A DNA stretch of 53,246 nt from Alphaproteobacteria bacterium. GTDB lineage: Bacteria; Pseudomonadota; Alphaproteobacteria; Rhizobiales; Beijerinckiaceae. Shown in pieces: positions 41,645 to 49,340 of this stretch. A program made the translations under genes and the position numbers. The stretch is taken from contig VGEB01000008.1 in NCBI GenBank assembly GCA_016869435.1, positions 1 through 53,246 of the forward strand, written 5' to 3'. The notes beneath the pieces are model-generated. The model worked only from the letters and a program-made list of their open reading frames with translations, was not told the DNA's origin and made no database searches. Numbering within the stretch: the stretch's first letter is position 1; every line of letters starts with the position of its first letter.

Positions 41645-41995
41645 ATGTCGGCCGCCGGATGTTTTGGAAGACGGGCGTTGGCCGTCGCCGCTCTCGCGGC
41701 GACGGTCGCCTCCGCATGCGCCGCCCGCGCCGAAGAGCTCGTTCCGCCGCATATGCAGTGCTTCACCATGGCGCAGGCGCGCGCCAAAATCGAAGCGCAC
41801 AAGCTCGCTGATCCTTTCCGAAGCATGCGGGAGGCCGCCCTACGGCTGCAAGGCGAACCGCTCGGCGCGCGGCTGTGCCAATTGGGCGAAGGACTTATCT
41901 ATGAGATCAGCCTGCTGCGCCGTGACGGCCATATTGTCAAAATTCATGTCGACGCCTTCAACGGCCGGCCACATTCCGGCCCTATAGGCGACTGA
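41645..41995 (+). CDS. Secreted PepSY-like protein
   Basis: The 116-residue protein has a signal peptide (RRALAVAALAATVASACAARAE) and a C-terminal half ending YEISLLRRDGHIVKIHVDAF, the strand-helix-strand pattern of PepSY domains. Such proteins often precede OmpR-type two-component genes in alphaproteobacteria and may modulate the sensor in the periplasm. ATG 41645 is chosen because GGAGAGGCGC precedes it; a longer frame from 41609 lacks a signal-compatible start. The response regulator starts 25 bases downstream. Confidence 0.7.
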   Translation: MSAAGCFGRRALAVAALAATVASACAARAEELVPPHMQCFTMAQARAKIEAHKLADPFRSMREAALRLQGEPLGARLCQLGEGLIYEISLLRRDGHIVKIHVDAFNGRPHSGPIGD

Positions 41996-42020
41996 GCTCA
42001 TCGTATGCAGGGAGGACGCG

Positions 42021-42704
42021 TTGCGGCTGCTCGTCATTGAAGACGACAAGGATTTGAACCGCCAGATCGTTCGCGCGCTTGAGCAATCGGGATATGCGGT
42101 GGACCGCGCCTTCGACGGCGAGGAAGGCTGCTATCTCGGCGAGACGGAACCCTATGATGCGGTTGTTCTGGACATCGGCCTGCCAAAGAAAGACGGCGTG
42201 ACCATTCTTGAAGAATGGCGCGCGGCCGGACGCGACATGCCGGTGCTTATCCTCACCGCCCGCGACCGCTGGAGCGACAAGGTGCAAGGCTTCGACGCCG
42301 GCGCCGACGATTATGTCGCCAAGCCCTTCCACATGGAGGAGGTGCTGGCGCGCATCCGCGCGCTGCTCCGCCGCGCGACAGGACACGCGACCAATGAAAT
42401 CGTCTGCGGCGCGGTTCGACTCGACACGAAAGCCGGACGCGTCGTCGTCGACGGCGCGCCGGTGAAGCTCACTTCGCACGAATACCGGCTGCTCGCCTAT
42501 CTGATGCATCACAGCGGGCGCGTCGTGTCCCGCAGCGAGATCATCGAACATTTATACGACCAGGACTTCGATCGCGACTCCAATACGATCGAAGTCTTCG
42601 TCGGCAGGTTGCGCAAGAAACTTGGCGTCGACCTGATCCAGACCGTGCGTGGATTGGGCTACATGGCGGCCGCGCCGGCAAAGGACGCCGGCGGCGGACG
42701 CTAG
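42021..42704 (+). CDS. OmpR/PhoP-family response regulator
   Basis: The 227-residue protein has a receiver domain with Asp51 (VVLDIGLPKKDG), acidic residues Glu7-Asp8-Asp9 and Lys in DYVAKPFHMEE, and a C-terminal winged helix (LTSHEYRLLAYLMHHSGRVV, SNTIEVFVGRLRKKLG). It starts at TTG 42021 behind a strong GGGAGG ribosome binding site. It is followed directly by its kinase. Confidence 0.93.
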   Translation: MRLLVIEDDKDLNRQIVRALEQSGYAVDRAFDGEEGCYLGETEPYDAVVLDIGLPKKDGVTILEEWRAAGRDMPVLILTARDRWSDKVQGFDAGADDYVAKPFHMEEVLARIRALLRRATGHATNEIVCGAVRLDTKAGRVVVDGAPVKLTSHEYRLLAYLMHHSGRVVSRSEIIEHLYDQDFDRDSNTIEVFVGRLRKKLGVDLIQTVRGLGYMAAAPAKDAGGGR

Positions 42705-42706
42705 GC

Positions 42707-44089
42707 ATGCGCCTGACGATCGGCTCTTTTCGCACGATCGCCGCGCGTCTGTTTCTGACGGCGGCGGCGACGAGCCTTGTCGTTTTGCTTGTCGCGAGCG
42801 TTCTTCTTACCGCCTACTACCGTAGCGAGGCGGAGGAAGTTTTCGAACGACGCCTCGACGTTTACCTGCGCGCCATCGTCGCTGACGTATCCGAGTCCGG
42901 CCAGGAGGGACGCACCGGCCCCGGCCAACTCGGCGATCCCCAATTCGAATTGCCGGGTTCGGGCTGGTATTGGCAAATCACCCGGCTCGACGACAAATCG
43001 CATGAAATAAAGGCGTCGCGCTCCCTCTTCGCCGGCACGTTGCCGAAGCTCTCCGACCTTGGCGTCGCAGCGGAAGTCGGCGGGTTTCGTCGCGGCTATG
43101 CGCAAGGGCCCGATGGGCGCCGCTTGCGTATCGTCGAGCGCATCATCGACGTCGGCGACGTGGGGATCTATCTCGTGCAGGTCGCCGGCAGCGGCGAAGA
43201 GATGGAAGAGCAGATCGGGCGATTTCGCTTTGCGCTGATCGTCGCCTTCACCGCCCTCGCCATTGCGCTCGCCATCGGCGCCGCCTTTCAAGTCCGCTTC
43301 GGTTTGCGTCCCTTGAGACAGATGCAGCGAGAACTCGCATCGATCCGCCGCGGCGAGCGGGATCGCATCATCGGCAAATATCCGAGCGAAGTGGCGCCGC
43401 TCGCCGACGAGCTCAATCTGCTGATAGGCGCCAATCGCGACATTCTTGAACGCGCGCGAACTCAGGTTGGCAACCTCGCCCATGCGCTGAAGACGCCGCT
43501 CTCCGTCATCGTGAACGAGGCTGACGCCGCGCCGGGCCAACTCGCGCAGAAAGTTCAGGAACAGGCGCAGATCATGCGCGACCAGATTTCCTTCTATCTT
43601 GATCGGGCCCGGGCGGCGGCGCGCGGCGGCGCGCTGGGCGCGGCGACGCCGGTTGCGCCGTCGATCGAGGCTTTGCTGCGCGCCTTCAGCAAAATCTATG
43701 GCGACAAAGGCGTCGTTTTTTCCGGCGGCGCCGATCCGCATCTGCGCTTTCTTGGCGAGCGACAGGACCTTGAAGAAATGGTCGGCAATCTGCTCGACAA
43801 CGCCGGCAAATGGGCGAAGAGTCGCGTGACGATCGACGTTTCGGTTGACGGCGGCGACGCGTCGCGACCGGTGCTCTGCATGACGATCGACGACGACGGC
43901 CCCGGACTCGCCTCGCATCTTCGCACGACGGCGACGCAACGCGGCCGACGGCTCGACGAAACCAAGCCCGGATCGGGCCTCGGCCTGTCGATCGTCGTCG
44001 AACTCGCCGACGCCTATGGCGGCTCGCTGCAGCTCAATGACAGCCCAAGCGGCGGCTTACGCGCCGAGCTTCGACTTCCGGGCTTTTAA
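42707..44089 (+). CDS. PhoQ-like sensor histidine kinase
   Basis: The 460-residue kinase has two transmembrane helices (about 13-37 and 175-195) with a periplasmic sensor between, a HAMP-like linker, HisKA with phosphoacceptor His259 in LAHALKTPLSVI, and an ATPase domain (NLLDNAGKWA, IDDDGPGLA, GSGLGLSIV). It starts 2 bases after the regulator stop. With the PepSY-like gene it forms a three-gene unit. The signal may be divalent cations or envelope stress by analogy with PhoQ. Confidence 0.92.
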   Translation: MRLTIGSFRTIAARLFLTAAATSLVVLLVASVLLTAYYRSEAEEVFERRLDVYLRAIVADVSESGQEGRTGPGQLGDPQFELPGSGWYWQITRLDDKSHEIKASRSLFAGTLPKLSDLGVAAEVGGFRRGYAQGPDGRRLRIVERIIDVGDVGIYLVQVAGSGEEMEEQIGRFRFALIVAFTALAIALAIGAAFQVRFGLRPLRQMQRELASIRRGERDRIIGKYPSEVAPLADELNLLIGANRDILERARTQVGNLAHALKTPLSVIVNEADAAPGQLAQKVQEQAQIMRDQISFYLDRARAAARGGALGAATPVAPSIEALLRAFSKIYGDKGVVFSGGADPHLRFLGERQDLEEMVGNLLDNAGKWAKSRVTIDVSVDGGDASRPVLCMTIDDDGPGLASHLRTTATQRGRRLDETKPGSGLGLSIVVELADAYGGSLQLNDSPSGGLRAELRLPGF

Positions 44090-44180
44090 GTCCAAAGCGA
44101 ACGCTCGCGAATATCCGATCAAATGCATTTATGAATCATCGAAATGAATTGACGCTACGGAACCGGCATCCGCTCCGCGC

Positions 44181-44576
44181 TCATTCGTCTTCGAGATCGA
44201 AATCGAGAATGGCGATTTGCAACGTGAAGCTCGACAGCTTCGGATCATCGGCCGAGATGACGCCGAGGAACTCGCCGTCGGCGTTGAGTTCGACGGAATC
44301 GGTCTTGCGCCCGCGCGCCGCGATCGACAGACGATCATTCTCGAACAGCTTGCGCAAATAGGATTGCAGCACTTCGCGTCCGACCGGAATTTTCATCTCG
44401 AACGCGAAGGAGCGATCGCCGTCTTCGTCATCCACACAGATCGAAGCGATTCTGCGTTCGCCGAGATGCACCGCCGCATCGTCAGGATTTCTTGGATCCG
44501 CCGCGACGCGGATGCCGTCATTGCCGAGCGAGCGGCGCAGAAAGGACTGCAACTTTTGCAATTCGGCCTTATCCAA
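44181..44576 (-). CDS. Tandem DUF3126 protein
   Basis: The 131-residue protein contains two copies of the roughly 60-residue DUF3126 unit. The first runs MDKAELQKLQSFLRRSLGND to DGDRSFAFEMKIP; the second from GREVLQSYLRKLFENDRLSI to SFTLQIAILDFDLEDE. Most family members have one unit of about 70 residues, so this is an internal duplication. The function is unknown. Confidence 0.82.
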   Translation of the reverse strand: MDKAELQKLQSFLRRSLGNDGIRVAADPRNPDDAAVHLGERRIASICVDDEDGDRSFAFEMKIPVGREVLQSYLRKLFENDRLSIAARGRKTDSVELNADGEFLGVISADDPKLSSFTLQIAILDFDLEDE

Positions 44577-44655
44577 ACGCCCGCCCTCGTCTGTCGGTTA
44601 ACGTCATTTGACGTCATTCCTCTGCCATGAGCCTTGGCGTCGAGCAAGAGCGCGC

Positions 44656-44684
44656 GAAAAACCCGACGGCGAAGCCGTCGGGTT
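44656..44684 (-). terminator. Intrinsic terminator
   Basis: AACCCGACGGC and GCCGTCGGGTT form a perfect 11-bp stem with a 3-base loop. On the minus strand it is followed by a T-run (TTTTT), 22 bases beyond the stop of the secreted-protein gene. It ends that transcript. Confidence 0.88.
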
Positions 44685-44705
44685 CTGCGCGAGGCGCATT
44701 GCGCT

Positions 44706-45260
44706 TTATTCGCCGGCGGCCTTGAGCTTCTTGTTGCATTCGCTCCAATATTTCGGCCAGGTGATTTTGGCGTCGGTTTTTTTGAGTTCGGCCTTTTTCG
44801 CCTTCCATTCAGCGGCGCATTTTTTCTGCCGTTCGCGCATCGCGGTCTTCGCGTCCGCTGCGGGCTTGGCGCCCTCCGTCGCCGGAGCCATCTGAGGCGG
44901 CTTCGCCTGGGTCACAGGCGCCGGCGCCGGCTCGGGGGGCCTGGCCTCTGCCGCGGGCGGCGGCGTCGGCTTCGACTCCGCGGCGGCCGGCGGCGGCGTC
45001 TCCGGCTTCGCTTCGGCGGGCTTGGATTCAGCCGGCTTTGCTTCGGTAGGCGTCGCCTGTTCGGCCAGCCGCGCGCGACACGCCTTTAAAAAATCCTGCC
45101 AGCTCTGTCCGGCGAGCTCATTAGCGGCCTTGGCGGCCTGATATTGCGATCCGCATTCCTTCAACACATTGGCCTGAGCATACGCCGCCTCCGAGCCAGC
45201 GACGACGCCGACGGCGAGCGCGAAAAGGCCGGCCGCAGCGTGAGAAACAGCGATCCCCAT
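44706..45260 (-). CDS. Secreted Pro/Ala-rich protein with terminal Cys pairs
   Basis: The 184-residue protein has a signal peptide (AAGLFALAVGVVAGSEAAYA), a short N-terminal domain with CGSQYQAAKAANELAGQSWQ and KACRARL, a long Pro/Glu/Ala-rich linker, and a C-terminal domain with RQKKCAAEWKAKKAELKK and WPKYWSECNKKL. The two ends look like related, PsiF-type Cys-Trp motifs, so they may be a duplicated domain across a flexible spacer. The ATG 45260 is chosen because GGAG lies 6 bases upstream. Periplasmic; function unknown. Confidence 0.75.
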   Translation of the reverse strand: MGIAVSHAAAGLFALAVGVVAGSEAAYAQANVLKECGSQYQAAKAANELAGQSWQDFLKACRARLAEQATPTEAKPAESKPAEAKPETPPPAAAESKPTPPPAAEARPPEPAPAPVTQAKPPQMAPATEGAKPAADAKTAMRERQKKCAAEWKAKKAELKKTDAKITWPKYWSECNKKLKAAGE

Positions 45261-45443
45261 ATAAATCTCCATTTATGGACGGCGCGATCTGAGCCGCATT
45301 GATTGCGAGGGCGCATAAAGCAGGACGCGCGCCATCTGCGTCCGCCGGGGCGACGATAGTCCCAACTTGGTTGTGAACGCAATCCGAACGCGCGATAAAG
45401 CCGCGGCGCGGCGCGCTCCGTCCGCAATGTAGAGGAAGCAGTC

Positions 45444-46073
45444 TTGGCGAGCGTCCGGGAACAACCGGCAAGCTGGCGCGACCTTGAGGTCGTGTCCCAT
45501 ATTGATGGGGTGAAGCGTTGCCCATGGCCGGGCGTCGATCCGCTCTATCTCGACTATCACGACAATGAGTGGGGGCGGCCCGAGCGCGACGGCCGGGCGC
45601 TCTTCGAAAAACTCACGCTCGACGGGTTTCAGGCGGGGCTTTCCTGGATCACGATCCTGCGCAAGCGCGAGGCTTTTCGCGCCGCCTTCGCCGGCTTCGA
45701 CCCGGTGAAGATCGCCAAATTCGACAAAAGGCGCGTCGCAACGCTGATGCGCAATGACGCAATCGTGCGCAATCGCGCGAAAATCGAAGGCGCCGTGCTG
45801 TCCGCGCAGGCGTGGCTCGAGATCGAGGCGACGACGGGCTTCTCAAATTATCTGTGGGGTTTCGTCGACGGCCAGCCGATCGTCAATCATTGGACGCGGA
45901 TGAGCGACGTGCCGACGCAGACGCCGCTGTCGGAGCGCCTGTCCAAGGACCTCAAGGCGCGCGGCTTCAAATTCTGCGGGCCGACGATCGTCTACGCCTT
46001 CATGCAGGCGGTCGGGATGGTCGACGATCATTTGGTCGGGTGCCACCGGCATGCAGGGGACGACAGAGGCTGA
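45444..46073 (+). CDS. tag: DNA-3-methyladenine glycosylase I
   Basis: The 209-residue protein has the Tag signatures VKRCPWPGVDPLYLDYHDNE, EWGRPERDGRALFEKLTLDG and FQAGLSWITILRKREAFRAA, and a C-terminal zinc site (FCGPTIVYAFMQAVGMVDDH, GCHRHAG). It removes 3-methyladenine from DNA. A TTG start at 45444 is supported by GAGGAAG about 6 bases upstream; the conserved domain begins about 20 residues later. Confidence 0.93.
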   Translation: MASVREQPASWRDLEVVSHIDGVKRCPWPGVDPLYLDYHDNEWGRPERDGRALFEKLTLDGFQAGLSWITILRKREAFRAAFAGFDPVKIAKFDKRRVATLMRNDAIVRNRAKIEGAVLSAQAWLEIEATTGFSNYLWGFVDGQPIVNHWTRMSDVPTQTPLSERLSKDLKARGFKFCGPTIVYAFMQAVGMVDDHLVGCHRHAGDDRG

Positions 46074-46077
46074 CGCG

Positions 46078-46704
46078 ATGCGCTCCCCTTCGAAACGTGG
46101 GCGCGCGTCGCCCGACGAAGTCCCTCGCGCCTGGCAGCGCATGTTGTCCGGGCGCCGGCTCGATCTGCTCGACCCTTCGCCGCTCGACGTAGAGATCGAG
46201 GATATCGCCCATGGGCTCGCGCGGGTCGCGCGCTGGAACGGGCAGACCGTCGGCCCGCATATTTTCTCCGTCGCCCAACACAGCCTGCTGGTCGAAAAGA
46301 TCGCAAGCGCGCTCGATCCAACGATCGCCCGCACCGAGCGGCTCTACATGCTGCTGCACGACGCCCCGGAATATGTGATCGGCGATATGATCTCGCCGTT
46401 CAAGGCGGTGATCGGCGACGCCTACCGGGCCGTGGAGGACCGCATACTCGGCGCGATTCTCGTGCGTTTCTCGCTGCCGCCCGCGCCGTCCCCGGCGCTG
46501 CGGCGACTCTGCAAGGAAGCGGACCGGGCCGCCGCTTTTTTCGAGGCGGTGAAACTCGCGGGCTTTACACGGAGCGAAGCCGAGCGCATCTTCAACCGCC
46601 CGGCGATCCCGCCGCAGCCCTTCATGAATGAACTCGCCCCCACGCCCATCGAGGAGACGGAGGCGCGTTTTCTCGCTCGATTCCGGGCGGTCGACGAAAG
46701 TTGA
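46078..46704 (+). CDS. HD-domain phosphohydrolase (YfbR-like)
   Basis: The 208-residue protein has the HD motif His in HIFSVAQHSLLVEK and the HD pair in LLHDAPEYVIGDMISPFKAV. Its nearest relatives are nucleotidase/HD-family hydrolases that act on nucleoside monophosphates; the exact substrate is not evident. I choose ATG 46078 with AGAGG 8 bases upstream; ATG 46051 inside the tag gene is also possible. Confidence 0.82.
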   Translation: MRSPSKRGRASPDEVPRAWQRMLSGRRLDLLDPSPLDVEIEDIAHGLARVARWNGQTVGPHIFSVAQHSLLVEKIASALDPTIARTERLYMLLHDAPEYVIGDMISPFKAVIGDAYRAVEDRILGAILVRFSLPPAPSPALRRLCKEADRAAAFFEAVKLAGFTRSEAERIFNRPAIPPQPFMNELAPTPIEETEARFLARFRAVDES

Positions 46705-46725
46705 AGACGAACGCCGGGGAGTGAA

Positions 46726-47250
46726 ATGCCGGATGGGCGCTTATACGTCTGTTCGCTGACAAAGGTCGTCGAGACCGTTCGCGAGAGCGGCGCGCGCTCG
46801 CTTGTCACCATTCTCACGGCCGGGGCCTCGCTTGTTCGACCTTGCGAAATCGCGCCAGAGCGCCATTTGCGGATCGCTGTCTCCGATATCGACGCGCTGC
46901 GCGAGGGTCACATCCTCCCCGGCGAGGAACATATCGATCGGCTGTTGGCTTTTCTTGAAGAATGGGACCGCTCCGCGCCGCTCGTCATTCACTGTTACGC
47001 CGGGGTGAGCCGCTCGCCCGCAGCGGCCTTCGTCGCGGCCTGCGCCTTGGCGCCCCACCGCAGCGAAATGGAGATCGCGCGCGAACTGCGCCGCGCCTCG
47101 CCGACCGCAACGCCGAACAGGCGGCTGGTCGCGATCGCCGACGAAAGGCTCGGACGAGACGGGCGAATGTCGGCCGCGATCGCCGCGATTGGACGCGGGG
47201 CCGACTGCTATGAAGGAGCGCCTTTCGCCCTCGAGTTCGGCAACGCTTAG
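46726..47250 (+). CDS. Tyrosine/dual-specificity phosphatase family protein
   Basis: The 174-residue protein has the CX5R active site HCYAGVSRS with Cys90 and Arg96, and the general acid is probably Asp54 or Asp56 in AVSDIDA. It hydrolyses phosphotyrosine or related phosphates in the cytoplasm. GGGGAG precedes the ATG. Its end overlaps the next gene by 41 bases. Confidence 0.83.
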   Translation: MPDGRLYVCSLTKVVETVRESGARSLVTILTAGASLVRPCEIAPERHLRIAVSDIDALREGHILPGEEHIDRLLAFLEEWDRSAPLVIHCYAGVSRSPAAAFVAACALAPHRSEMEIARELRRASPTATPNRRLVAIADERLGRDGRMSAAIAAIGRGADCYEGAPFALEFGNA

Positions 47251-48235
47251 CCGGGCCCCTCAACAGCTTGCGCCCATTTCCCCGCCGGTCGAAATCGGGC
47301 TGACCGCCGCGATCGTCGCCGTTCGTGACGACGAGCCCTTGATTTTGACCACGCGCGCGGATGGGCCGACCGACGTCGCGGCCCTTCCGTCCGGTCCGTT
47401 TGATCCCGTCCGCCACCGCACCTTCGAAATCGGCCTGCGCGAATGGGTCGGCGAACAAGCCGACGCGCCGCTTGGCTATGTCGAGCAGCTCTATACGTTC
47501 GGCGACCGCGGCCGACACGCCCGCGCCGGCGACCGCGACCCGCATGTCGTTTCGGTCGGCTATCTGGCGTTGACCCGCATCCGCCACGACGCCGAAAGCC
47601 GCGGCGGCGTTTGGCGCAGCTGGCACGATTTCTTCCCCTGGGAGGACTGGAGAAAAGGCGCCCCGGCGATCATCGAGGAGATCGCCCCCAGACTGGAGAA
47701 CTGGGTGGCGGACTCGCCCGACGCCGTCTCTTCCTCGGGCCTCTCCCGCAAAGTGCGCGTCAATCTTCTCTTCGGCGCCAGAGGCCGGGCCTTCAACGAA
47801 GAAAACGTCCTCGAGCGATACGAGCTTCTCTATGAGGCGGGCCTGCTCGAAGAAGCGCTGCGCGACGGCCGCGAGTCGGCGCAAAAAAAAGCGCCGCTGG
47901 CGCCGCTGGGCGCGCCCATGCGCCATGATCATCGCCGCATTCTCGCCACAGCCATGGGCAGATTGAGGGCGAAAATGAAATATCGACCGGTTATCTTCGA
48001 GTTGATGGCGCCGGAGTTCACGCTCACCGAACTGCAGCGCACAGTAGAAGCGATCGCCGGGCGCCATCTCCACAAGCAAAACTTCCGCCGTCTGGTGGAA
48101 ACAACCGCGATTGTTGAGCCGACGGGTGAGATGTCCTTAAAAACTGGCGGCCGCCCTGCTGCTCTATTTCATTTTCGCCGCAATGTTCTGCAAGAACGTC
48201 CAGCGCCCGGGCTTCGCGTCGGCATAAGGGGGTGA
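47210..48235 (+). CDS. NrtR-like transcriptional regulator with degenerate Nudix domain
   Basis: The 341-residue protein has an N-terminal Nudix-like fold (LTAAIVAVRDDEPLILTTR, YVEQLYTFGDRGRH, VVSVGYLALTRI) whose catalytic box is degenerate (LREWVGEQADA), then a C-terminal winged helix (FTLTELQRTVEAIAGRHLHK, NFRRLVETTAIVEPTGE) of the NrtR type. NrtR proteins regulate NAD metabolism and sense ADP-ribose. It may control the gene downstream or NAD genes elsewhere; no NAD gene is in the window. Start at 47210 is chosen for length and a reasonable context inside the phosphatase gene. Confidence 0.8.
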   Translation: MKERLSPSSSATLSRAPQQLAPISPPVEIGLTAAIVAVRDDEPLILTTRADGPTDVAALPSGPFDPVRHRTFEIGLREWVGEQADAPLGYVEQLYTFGDRGRHARAGDRDPHVVSVGYLALTRIRHDAESRGGVWRSWHDFFPWEDWRKGAPAIIEEIAPRLENWVADSPDAVSSSGLSRKVRVNLLFGARGRAFNEENVLERYELLYEAGLLEEALRDGRESAQKKAPLAPLGAPMRHDHRRILATAMGRLRAKMKYRPVIFELMAPEFTLTELQRTVEAIAGRHLHKQNFRRLVETTAIVEPTGEMSLKTGGRPAALFHFRRNVLQERPAPGLRVGIRG

Positions 48236-48274
48236 GTTCACCCTTTAAGGCGTTGTTCACCGCGACATGGTGAA
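48230..48274. promoter_or_regulatory. Two operator-like palindromes upstream of the ClpP-like gene
   Basis: GGGTGA-gt-TCACCC (48230-48243) overlaps the stop codon of the NrtR-like gene. TTCACC-gcgacat-GGTGAA (48256-48274) follows 12 bases later and shares the half-site TTCACC. They lie 47 to 90 bases before the next gene, a good place for an operator pair. The regulator is unknown. Confidence 0.5.
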
Positions 48275-48320
48275 TGCTTGCCGAAGCGAAAGCCCCCACT
48301 GCGTAAAGTAGAGGTGCGTC

Positions 48321-49091
48321 TTGGGCTATCTGTCGCCGCCGCCGATGCCGGCGCCGGTCGTCGTCTACAAGGACGTCGGCGGACTCGTCAGCGATTATGA
48401 GGCGATCACCGAACGATATCGCCGCGAGAACCGCGAAGTCAGGCTGCATGAATGCCGCTCGGCCTGCACGCTGGCGCTTGGCCTGCCGAACGTCTGCGTC
48501 TATCCGGACGCGAAGGTCAAATTCCATCAGGCGTACAACGCCATCAACAGAGAGACCGATCTCGGCGTCTCGTCTCGGCTCTTCGCCTCCTACCCTGCCG
48601 CCGTGCAGGCCCGTCTCGGCAATCTGACCAGGGAATATCGGGTTTTGACGGGGACAGAGCTGATCGCTCTCGGCATGCGAAATTGCGAGGGCGGTCCGAC
48701 CATGATCGCCAGCCGCAAACAGCGCGCGCCTTCAACCAGCGTCGCCAGCGCACGGACCGATGGGCAATCAGGCGCGAGCCTCGCCTCGTTCGGCGACATC
48801 GCGCATAAAGTGCAGTCAGCGGTCGCCACCGCTCTCTCCGCCGCCGAGGGCCAGACGGCCGGCCCGATCCGCGTCGCGGTCGCCGACCGGCAGCAACTCG
48901 CCGACACACAGGGCGAGAAAGAGCAGGCGAACCAGCTTCCCGATTTTCCGCCGCTGCCGCCGCGCAGGCCGACTTCGGATGTCTTCGCGACGCAAGGCTT
49001 GGCGCCCGCGCCTCCCGCCTATCTGCAACTAATCAGCGGCGCGCAGCCGATCCTGGGTCGCCAGTTTGTGCGCACGGTGGCGACGAACTGA
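48321..49091 (+). CDS. ClpP-like protein (COG3904-type), unknown function
   Basis: The 256-residue protein has GGLVSDYEAITERYRRENRE followed by HECRSACTLALGLPNVCVYP and KVKFHQAYN. This matches the pattern of secreted ClpP-like proteins (a Ser in S-A-C-T and a His in F-H), though I cannot confirm a full catalytic set. The C-terminal 100 residues are low-complexity and Pro-rich. It starts at a TTG behind GAGGTG; the frame lacks a visible signal peptide, so the true start may lie elsewhere or the protein may be truncated at its N-terminus. Confidence 0.6.
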   Translation: MGYLSPPPMPAPVVVYKDVGGLVSDYEAITERYRRENREVRLHECRSACTLALGLPNVCVYPDAKVKFHQAYNAINRETDLGVSSRLFASYPAAVQARLGNLTREYRVLTGTELIALGMRNCEGGPTMIASRKQRAPSTSVASARTDGQSGASLASFGDIAHKVQSAVATALSAAEGQTAGPIRVAVADRQQLADTQGEKEQANQLPDFPPLPPRRPTSDVFATQGLAPAPPAYLQLISGAQPILGRQFVRTVATN

Positions 49092-49340
49092 GCCGCGGCG
49101 ACGCTTGAGCAATTTTTCGCCACGATGTTCCCCTAGCGTCGGAACCGGTGGGGAATCAGGGCGGTAGCGACCGCTCACGGGGCAACGCATTCCAACTGCG
49201 TATTCTGTATATGATTTTTCGCCATCCTCGCGCCGACCGGCGCAGCGAGCTCCCTTCTGGCCATATGGTCTAAAGGATAGTTGGTTTTCTGGGGCGACGT
49301 CAGTCGAGGCGCGCTTCAAGCGAGACGAGGAAGCGACCCA

